Positions 58,708 through 64,000 of a stretch of 64,000 nucleotides of DNA are shown here, piece after piece (positions within the stretch are counted from its first letter, which is position 1; each line of letters starts with the position of its first letter). This DNA is from Streptomyces sp. NBC_01288 (lineage in GTDB: Bacteria; Actinomycetota; Actinomycetes; Streptomycetales; Streptomycetaceae). The translations under genes were made by a program, and so were the position numbers. The stretch spans positions 4,959,001-5,023,000 of the forward strand of contig NZ_CP108427.1 in NCBI RefSeq assembly GCF_035982055.1, read 5' to 3'. The notes under the pieces were generated by a model, which saw only the letters and a list, made by a program, of their open reading frames with translations, searched no databases and had not been told where the DNA came from.

Positions 58708-58809
58708 GGCGTTCCTCTCGGCGTGACCGGCCCGTCCGGTCATCCGTCCGTCATCCGTCCTACGGGAGTGCCCTTCCGGGTCGGCCTACGGCTCGGGCCG
58801 ACCAGTCCG

Positions 58810-59084
58810 GTCAGGTCGTGCGGGTCCTACGGGGGGTGCGGGTACTACGGGTCGTACGGGTCCAGCGGGGTCGGGCCGTCCTCGCGTCTCCGGGTCGTAC
58901 GGGTCGTACGGGGTTCTGCGGGCCCGACCGCACTCGCGCACCCGGGTCCTACGGGTACTACGGGGCAGGCCGCGCTCACGAACCCAAGCCCTACGGGTCG
59001 TACGGGTACTACGGGTACTACGGGTACTACGGGTACTACGGGTACTACGGGTACTACGGGTACTACGGGTACTACGGGTACTAC
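58810..59084. repeat. 9-bp minisatellite GGGTACTAC with degenerate flank
   Basis: Nine perfect head-to-tail copies of GGGTACTAC fill 59004-59084, with one variant (GGGTCGTAC) just before. Degenerate copies (GGGTCCTAC, GGGTCGTAC, GGGTCCAGC) continue back to about 58810. All plus-strand frames are open because the unit contains no stop. The region 58708-59158, between the LacI gene and the SDR gene, holds no real gene. Confidence 0.92.
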
Positions 59085-59158
59085 GAGGTCAGGCCGTACT
59101 CGCCCATCCGGGTCCTACGGGTACTACGCGTCCCACCCGGCCAACTCGCCCCGCCAGA

Positions 59159-60244
59159 TCACGCAGATCCGCCAGACCCACCAGATCCGCCAAGTCCCAC
59201 AGCCCCACCGGACCCCCGAGCCCCCGGCCGCGCCGTAGACCCCCGCAACACCAACCGCGGCTCGGTCGGCACCACCACATCCCCCGGCGGCTTCCCCTGG
59301 ATCTCCGCGACCAGGGCGTCGACCGCCGCCGTGCCCAGTTCGTGCAGCGGCATCGCGACCGTCGTCAGTGGCGGGGTCAGGTAACCGGCGACCGGGAGGT
59401 CGTCGTTGCCGACCAGGGAGATGTCCTCGGGGATGCGCAGGCCGCGTTCGTGGATGGCCCGTGTCGCCCCGATGGCCTGGGCCAGCGAGCTGGTGTACAG
59501 CGCGGTGACCTGCGGCCGGTCCTCGGCGGGGGTGAGGAGTTCGCGGGCGGCGCAGGCGCCGCCCTCCTCGGTGAAGTCGCCGGAGGCGACCGGTGCCGCG
59601 ACGAGTCCCAGTGCGGCGGCGTGCCGTAGGAACGCGTCCCGGCGGTCCTCGCTGGGGGTGATCCCCGAGGGGCCGGCGATGTGGCCGATCACCCGGTGAC
59701 CGAGTGCGTGGAGATGGTCGAGCGCGGTGATGCTCGAACGCGCCACGTCCATCGTGACGTTGCGGCCCGAGTCCTTGACGGCTCGGTTGAGGAAGACGTG
59801 CGGAACCGGGTTGCGGCTCAGGGTCTCCAGTAGGGGGTGGTTCGGGCGGGCGGACGCGATCAGCAGGCCGTCCACCCGGCCCTCCTTGACCAGGTCGTTG
59901 AAGGTGTCGTCGGCCTCCTGGCCGTCGAAGTCCTCGGCGAGCAGGGAGAGATAGCCCAGTTCACGGGCACGCTGGTAGGCGCCGCGCGAAATGGTCACGT
60001 ACGTAGGGTTGTTGAGGGCCGGCACCAGCAGGGCCAGGGCGTGGGTGCTGGCCCCGGCCAGGGCGCGGGCCCCGGAGTGCGGGCGGTAGCCCAGGGCTGC
60101 GGCGACCTCGTGGACGCGTTGTCTGGTCTCGGGGCGGACGGACAGGTCCTGCCGTCCGTTGAGCACCTTGGACACCGTCGCCTTGGAGACTCCCGCCTCC
60201 CGTGCGACGTCCACCAGCCGTGCCCGTACGGGCTGTTCAGCCAC
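59159..60244 (-). CDS. LacI family transcriptional regulator
   Basis: A 361-residue repressor. Helix-turn-helix and hinge: ARLVDVAREAGVSKATVSKV, LNGRQDLSVRPETRQRVHEV and ALGYRPHSGARALAG. Periplasmic-binding-like core: ALALLVPALNNPTYVTISRG, VDGLLIASARPNHPLLETL, IGHIAGPSGITPSEDRRDAF, ISLVGNDDLPVAGYLTPPLT and VVPTEPRLVLRGSTA. A Gly/Ser-rich low-complexity tail (GSGGAVGLGGSGGSGGSA) runs into the repeat region. GTG 60244 follows GGGAGGG; TTG 60262 is rejected. It probably represses the divergent sugar operon. Confidence 0.92.
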   Translation of the reverse strand: MAEQPVRARLVDVAREAGVSKATVSKVLNGRQDLSVRPETRQRVHEVAAALGYRPHSGARALAGASTHALALLVPALNNPTYVTISRGAYQRARELGYLSLLAEDFDGQEADDTFNDLVKEGRVDGLLIASARPNHPLLETLSRNPVPHVFLNRAVKDSGRNVTMDVARSSITALDHLHALGHRVIGHIAGPSGITPSEDRRDAFLRHAAALGLVAAPVASGDFTEEGGACAARELLTPAEDRPQVTALYTSSLAQAIGATRAIHERGLRIPEDISLVGNDDLPVAGYLTPPLTTVAMPLHELGTAAVDALVAEIQGKPPGDVVVPTEPRLVLRGSTARPGARGSGGAVGLGGSGGSGGSA

Positions 60245-60359
60245 GCGAACCCTCCCTGTCAACGACGTTGTCGACCACTCTGCCAGCTGTACGAATCGTC
60301 CCCGACTGCCGCATTCGCCTGGGGTGTGGCGTTCGGCATGCCGTGTTGCGTTTGACCTC

Positions 60360-60389
60360 TTGACACCCTCTGGCGCCGCAACCTAGCGT
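60360..60389 (+). promoter_or_regulatory. Housekeeping-type promoter of the sugar ABC operon
   Basis: TTGACA (60360-60365), an 18-base spacer, TAGCGT (60384-60389). Transcription would begin near 60396, about 212 bases before the binding-protein ATG. This is the best consensus promoter in the window. Confidence 0.6.
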
Positions 60390-60407
60390 TCGCCGAAGTC
60401 GTTGGTC

Positions 60408-60415
60408 AACCGGTT
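60408..60415. promoter_or_regulatory. LacI-type operator core AACCGGTT
   Basis: A perfect 8-bp palindrome with the central CG typical of LacI-family operators, 12-20 bases downstream of the predicted start. Binding there would block elongation or initiation. The LacI-family gene lies divergently 164 bases away. Confidence 0.55.
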
Positions 60416-60527
60416 TCCTTCGATGGATTTCAGTGATATATCCATTCAGGCCCGGCAAACCATCATGGTCCTCGCACAGCCGACGGGACTCGGCGAAGGT
60501 GACGGACCGTCAACTTCCGTAGAAGAG

Positions 60528-60543
60528 CCTGCTTTCAAGCAGG
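60528..60543. promoter_or_regulatory. Palindrome CCTGCTT-TC-AAGCAGG in the leader
   Basis: Perfect 7-bp arms with a 2-base spacer, 65 bases before ATG 60608. It could be a second regulator site. The spacer is too short for an RNA hairpin unless the stem opens by two pairs. The intergenic stretch 60245-60607 contains no gene. Confidence 0.4.
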
Positions 60544-60607
60544 TTTCGTAGAGAACCCCTGCAAGCACGACGAAATCGGCATGCGCCGATGATGGGTGAG
60601 GTGTGCA

Positions 60608-61876
60608 ATGAAGCGCTCCGGGAGACTGCTCGCGGTCGCCACCACGGTCGCCGCCCTGGCGACGTCGCTCGCCGCCTGTGGCGGCGGGTCCGACTCGACC
60701 TCCGCGGACGGGACGGTCACGCTCCACGTGGAGGCGTGGAAGGGCGGCGGCGCGGAGCCGGCGAACATCGCCGAGATCAACAAGGCCTTCGAGAAGGCGC
60801 ACCCGAAGATCAAGATCGACTTCAAGTACACCACCGCGGACCCGACTTACACCCAGAAGCTCCAGCCCGAGCTGCTCGGCGGCAAGGCCGGCGACGTCAT
60901 CATGGTCGACGCGGACAAGATGAAGAAGTGGGGCGCCTCCGGCTACCTCGCGGACCTCTCGAACGAGTCGTGGACCAGCTCCATATCCTCGGCGGCGAAG
61001 CCGTTCACGCAGAGCGACGGCAAGACGCTGGCCATGCCGATGGAGCTGATCGGCATCGGTCTCTACGCCAACATGGACCTGCTGAAGAAGGCCGGGATCA
61101 CCGAGGTCCCCGCCGACTGGCCGACGTTCCTCGCCGACCTCGCGAAGATCAAGAAGGCCGGGATCACGCCCATCTCGCTTCCGGACAAGGCGGGTTGGAC
61201 CGGTAGCTCCATCTTCCAGGCGAGCGGTTCGACGACCGTCTACCAGAAGAACAAGCAGTGGGACGCGGACTTCCTGGCCGGCAAGGCCTCCTTCGGCTCG
61301 GACTGGAAGGAGCCGCTCGCCCAGCTCAAGTCCCTTGGCGACAAGGGCTATGTGAACTGGAAGAACGAGCTCGGCGTCGACGAGTGGTCGCAGGGCCCAC
61401 AGGACTTCAGCGCCGGCAAGAGCGCGTTCTGGTACCAGGGTGCCTGGCAGGTCTCCAACATCAAGAAGGCCGGTTTCCCGGTCTCGTTCGCGCCCTGGCC
61501 GGGCGGTGCCGCGGGCACCAAGCCGAACGCGATGCTGTTCTCCGGTACGGCGTGGGGTGTCAACTCCCAGTCGCAGCACGCGGACGCCGCGAAGGAGTAC
61601 GTCAAGTTCTGGTCGCAGAGCGCGAATCTGGCGAAGTACCTGGACGCCGAGCACGCCGAGTCCCCGTTCACCGGTGGCACCACGCCCGACTCGACGGAGA
61701 CGACCATCTTCAACACCGCGTTCAACGAGGGCCGTTACCGGGTGCTGCCCTCCAACACCTGGTACGGCACCCAGGCGGAGACGGACACCGGCTCCAAGAT
61801 CCAGTCGTTCCTGCTGGGCCAGTCCGACGCGGCGAAGACGCTGAAGGACATCCAGACGGCGGCATCCGCCAAGTAG
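60608..61876 (+). CDS. ABC transporter sugar-binding lipoprotein
   Basis: A 422-residue extracellular solute-binding protein (family 1). Lipobox TVAALATSLAAC with Cys near residue 23, then TVTLHVEAWKGGGAEPANIA, AFEKAHPKIKIDFKYTTADP, GDVIMVDADKMKKWGASGYL, DLSNESW, LAMPMELIGIGLYANMDLLK and FWYQGAWQVSNIKKAGFPVS. It delivers an oligosaccharide or sugar acid to the two permeases downstream. GGTGAGG precedes ATG 60608. No ATPase gene is in the visible operon, as is usual where MsiK-type ATPases are shared. Confidence 0.93.
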   Translation: MKRSGRLLAVATTVAALATSLAACGGGSDSTSADGTVTLHVEAWKGGGAEPANIAEINKAFEKAHPKIKIDFKYTTADPTYTQKLQPELLGGKAGDVIMVDADKMKKWGASGYLADLSNESWTSSISSAAKPFTQSDGKTLAMPMELIGIGLYANMDLLKKAGITEVPADWPTFLADLAKIKKAGITPISLPDKAGWTGSSIFQASGSTTVYQKNKQWDADFLAGKASFGSDWKEPLAQLKSLGDKGYVNWKNELGVDEWSQGPQDFSAGKSAFWYQGAWQVSNIKKAGFPVSFAPWPGGAAGTKPNAMLFSGTAWGVNSQSQHADAAKEYVKFWSQSANLAKYLDAEHAESPFTGGTTPDSTETTIFNTAFNEGRYRVLPSNTWYGTQAETDTGSKIQSFLLGQSDAAKTLKDIQTAASAK

Positions 61877-61883
61877 CCGCACT

Positions 61884-61908
61884 GGTCGGGCAGTTGCGCT
61901 GCCCGACC
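61884..61908 (+). terminator. Intra-operon hairpin after the binding-protein gene
   Basis: A perfect 10-bp stem GGTCGGGCAG (61884-61893) and CTGCCCGACC (61899-61908), loop TTGCG, eight bases after the stop. Such hairpins often protect the abundant binding-protein message or attenuate read-through into the permease genes. Confidence 0.75.
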
Positions 61909-62066
61909 CGTCGAACACCGGCCGGGTGACCAGACCGGCCGGATGATCGAGCCGGCCGTACGGGCCGCCGCAGCCCGCCACCTCCCGTCTCGCTCGCCCT
62001 CGTTACGCCCACTCCCGTTACGCCCACTCCCCCAAGGGGCCTGTCGGCCAAGGAGGTTGATCCCCC

Positions 62067-62939
62067 GTGTTCCACCGACGGCGTGCCACCATGGCCGCCT
62101 TCCTGCTCCCCGCGATCGCCGTGTACGCGCTCTTCATCCTGTATCCGCTGTTCAAGGGCGTGTACTTGAGCTTCACCGACAGCGTCGGCGGCCCGATCTC
62201 CCACTTCGTCGGCACGGACCAGTACAAGGCGATGGCCGACGACCCGCAGGTCTCCGCGGCCCTGTGGCACACGGTCCTCTACGCCGTCGTGGTCGTCGTC
62301 GTACAGAACGGCCTCGGGCTGCTCTTCGCGTCGATGCTGTTCCGCCGCCCGCGAGTCCGAAAGGCCCTGAACGTCGTCCTGTTGACCCCGACGCTGATCT
62401 CGCCGCTGATGGCCGCGTTCATCTGGTCGTACCTCTTCGCGCCGAACGGCGGCCTCAACGCGCTGCTCGACGGGGTCGGCCTCGGCGCGCTCAAGCACGT
62501 CTGGCTCGGCGACCCGTCCACGGCGCTGTACTCGGTCGCGACCGTCAACATCTGGATGTTCACCGGCTACTCGTGCGCGATCTTCCTCGCCAGCTACCTG
62601 AGCATGCCCACCGAACTCCTGGAGGCCGCCGCCCTGGACGGCGCGAGCGGCTGGCGGCGCTTCCGCAGCGTCGAATGGCCGCTGCTGGCACCGGCGTTGA
62701 CCGTCAACGTGACGCTCAGCCTGATCGGTTCGCTCAAGGTCTTCGAGTTCCCGCTCGTCCTGACCAACGGCGGCCCGGCCGGCGCGACCGACACCCTGAC
62801 CCTGCTCGTGTACCGGAACATCTTCGGCGGCGGGAAGTTCGCCTACGGCGTCGCCCTCGCGGTGCTGCTCCTCGTGACCGTGGTCGTCCTGTCCAGCGCG
62901 ACCAACTCCCTGCTCAGGCTGCGCGAACGGCGCGTGTGA
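62067..62939 (+). CDS. ABC sugar transporter permease 1 (MalF type)
   Basis: A 290-residue permease with six membrane helices (FLLPAIAVYALFILYPLFKG first; GVALAVLLLVTVVVLSSATN last) and the EAA loop ELLEAAALDGASGWRRFRSV followed by EWPLLAPA, which contacts the ATPase. AAGGAGG lies 10 bases before GTG 62067. It follows the binding protein by 190 bases that contain the hairpin but no other gene. Confidence 0.92.
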   Translation: MFHRRRATMAAFLLPAIAVYALFILYPLFKGVYLSFTDSVGGPISHFVGTDQYKAMADDPQVSAALWHTVLYAVVVVVVQNGLGLLFASMLFRRPRVRKALNVVLLTPTLISPLMAAFIWSYLFAPNGGLNALLDGVGLGALKHVWLGDPSTALYSVATVNIWMFTGYSCAIFLASYLSMPTELLEAAALDGASGWRRFRSVEWPLLAPALTVNVTLSLIGSLKVFEFPLVLTNGGPAGATDTLTLLVYRNIFGGGKFAYGVALAVLLLVTVVVLSSATNSLLRLRERRV

Positions 62940-63006
62940 CGCCGTACGGACGCCTCCAAGGACGTACGCACCCCGTCGGCACCGTTGGAATCGGACGGAT
63001 CACCCC

Positions 63007-63924
63007 ATGACCTCACCCCTCTCAACTACGGTCCCCCCGACCGAAGTCGGCCGCCCCGCCGGAAAGCGTGACGCGCCCCGGCCCCGCACCGCCGAACCAT
63101 GGACCCCGCGCAGGCTCGCCGCCGGCCTCGGCACCACGGTGCTCTGCCTCGGCACGGTCCTCTTCGTGCTGCCGTTCGTCTTCACGATCGTGACCTCGCT
63201 GCGGACGGCGGCGGACGTGGCGCGCTCCCCGCTGGGCATCCCGCACTCGTTCACCCTGAAGAACTTCACGCAGGCCTTCAGCCAGATCCACTACGGCACC
63301 AGCACCCTCAACACCCTTCTGATCACCGGGCTTTCGTGCGTGCTCATCACCGTGCTCGGCGCGCTCGCGGGCTACCCGCTGGCCCGGATCACCGCGGGCT
63401 GGTCGACGGCGGTGTACCGGCTGTTCATCCTCGGCACGTCGATCCCGGTGTTCGTCGTCGTGGCACCCCTGTACCTGCTGATGCGCGACCTGAACCTGCT
63501 CGACACATACGCGGGTGTCGTCTTCATCTACACCGCGCTCAACCTGCCGTTGGCCGTGTTCTTCTACACCAGTTTCATCCGCCAGGTCCCGACCGACCTG
63601 GAGGAGGCGGCGGCCCTCGACGGCTGCGGCGCGCTGCGCACGTTCTTCGTCATCATCCTGCCGCTGCTACGGCCGGTCACCAGCACCCTGTTGACGTTCA
63701 TCTCGCTCCAGATCTGGAACGACCTCCTCGTCCCCCTCGTGTTCCTCCAGGACCCGGGCAAGCGCACGGTCATGGTGAACGCGTACTCCTTCATCGACCC
63801 GCACACCGTGCAGCCGACGACTCTCTTCCCGGCCGCGCTGCTGGGCGTGCTGCCCCTGTTCGTCATCTTCATCTTCTTCCAGCGCCAGATGGTCGCCGGA
63901 ATGTCGGCGGGAGCGGTGAAGTGA
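63007..63924 (+). CDS. ABC sugar transporter permease 2 (MalG type)
   Basis: A 305-residue permease with a 35-residue Pro/Arg-rich cytoplasmic start, six helices (LGTTVLCLGTVLFVLPFVFT first) and the EAA loop DLEEAAALDGCGALRTFFVI followed by ILPLLRPV. It ends in FFQRQMVAGMSAGAVK, typical for MalG-like proteins. ATG 63007. Its stop overlaps the next gene by GTGA. Confidence 0.93.
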   Translation: MTSPLSTTVPPTEVGRPAGKRDAPRPRTAEPWTPRRLAAGLGTTVLCLGTVLFVLPFVFTIVTSLRTAADVARSPLGIPHSFTLKNFTQAFSQIHYGTSTLNTLLITGLSCVLITVLGALAGYPLARITAGWSTAVYRLFILGTSIPVFVVVAPLYLLMRDLNLLDTYAGVVFIYTALNLPLAVFFYTSFIRQVPTDLEEAAALDGCGALRTFFVIILPLLRPVTSTLLTFISLQIWNDLLVPLVFLQDPGKRTVMVNAYSFIDPHTVQPTTLFPAALLGVLPLFVIFIFFQRQMVAGMSAGAVK

Positions 63925-64000
63925 CGCAGCATCACATCCCTGAACGGCCCTTTCTCACAACCCAGTTGACCAGTACCCGGGTCATGGCCATCCTCAGGTC
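63921..64000 (+). CDS. Start of a probable KDPG/KDPGal-type aldolase (cut by the window end)
   Basis: GTG 63921 overlaps the permease stop by GTGA and the frame stays open to the end of the window. It reads VTQHHIPERPFLTTQLTSTR and ends VMAILR. A short N-terminus leading into VMAILR is characteristic of 2-dehydro-3-deoxy-phosphogluconate/4-hydroxy-2-oxoglutarate aldolases. That enzyme would cleave the product of the DgoD-like dehydratase. Only 26 residues are visible. Confidence 0.5.
   Translation, partial: MTQHHIPERPFLTTQLTSTRVMAILR

Noticed and set aside
57616..59384. Plus-strand frames encoding long GYY or TGT repeats
   Set aside because: They come from the GGGTACTAC minisatellite, which is open in all plus frames. 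They are antisense to the SDR gene and lack a credible start.
1..64000. tRNA, rRNA or riboswitch genes
   Set aside because: No sequence with tRNA arm pattern, rRNA conserved blocks or a familiar riboswitch core was noticed. A covariance-model search was not possible here.

Overview
The window looks like a chromosomal segment of a Streptomyces-type actinomycete. It has very high G+C with strong third-position GC bias. Many genes start with GTG and overlap their neighbour by GTGA or ATGA. It carries lineage-typical families: XRE/DUF5753 with DUF397 pairs, several ECF sigma factors with membrane regulators, Asp23/Gls24-AmaP envelope genes, CU044_5270 proteins and FG-GAP secreted proteins. No rRNA, tRNA or CRISPR was found.

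Layout. 1-9.2 kb: a gene tail, a GC-rich repeat, two ECF-type sigma/membrane-protein systems (one a sigma factor fused to a membrane-anchored domain, beside a GT51 protein with a decayed transpeptidase domain), a secreted beta-propeller, and a sigK/rskA-like pair separated by three tandem, translationally coupled mini-ORFs. 9.2-16.8 kb: an ECF sigma factor with an anti-sigma factor fused to an Asp23/Gls24-like domain, a sulfite-oxidase-like enzyme with a fasciclin lipoprotein, then Asp23/Gls24, AmaP and BrkB-like envelope genes. 16.8-21.5 kb: an AtoE-type transporter, an AraC regulator, and a WhiJ/Scr-type XRE regulator with a duplicated DUF397 partner. 21.5-27 kb: FAD oxidoreductase-DUF1365-CFA synthase-DUF1295-hydrolase operon. 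27-39.9 kb: two secreted serine hydrolases, a large FG-GAP protein, and an ABC exporter with a divergent two-component system. 40-53.8 kb: accessory DNA with an IS1380-like element, remnants of MFS genes, a LysR/SDR cluster, a sigma/anti-sigma-like pair, and small unknown or immunity-like genes. 53.9-64 kb: sugar-acid catabolism, with a secreted beta-helix protein, DgoD-like dehydratase, SDR, LacI regulator, ABC importer and the start of a probable KDPG-type aldolase.

How the genes work together. The strongest system-level signal is a shared promoter, CCAATCC-N16-CGGATT. It lies before the sigK-like gene, before the sulfite-oxidase-like/fasciclin genes, and before the FAD-DUF1365-CFA-DUF1295 operon 19 kb away. 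These gene families match the SigK regulon of Mycobacterium tuberculosis (sigK, rskA, Rv0446c-Rv0449c, and the fasciclin proteins Mpt70/Mpt83), so the window appears to hold a rearranged SigK regulon.

A second circuit is a LuxR-type response regulator. A 16-bp palindrome with GTACAGC/GCTGTAC arms sits upstream of three -10 elements that lack a -35, serving its own kinase, the ABC exporter and a serine hydrolase. A third is a probable ECF element (CGTCACAGAC-N13-GTC) shared by the sigma factor at 10.8 kb and the Asp23/Gls24 operon at 13.5 kb. A fourth is LacI-type control of the sugar importer, with AACCGGTT just downstream of a near-consensus promoter.
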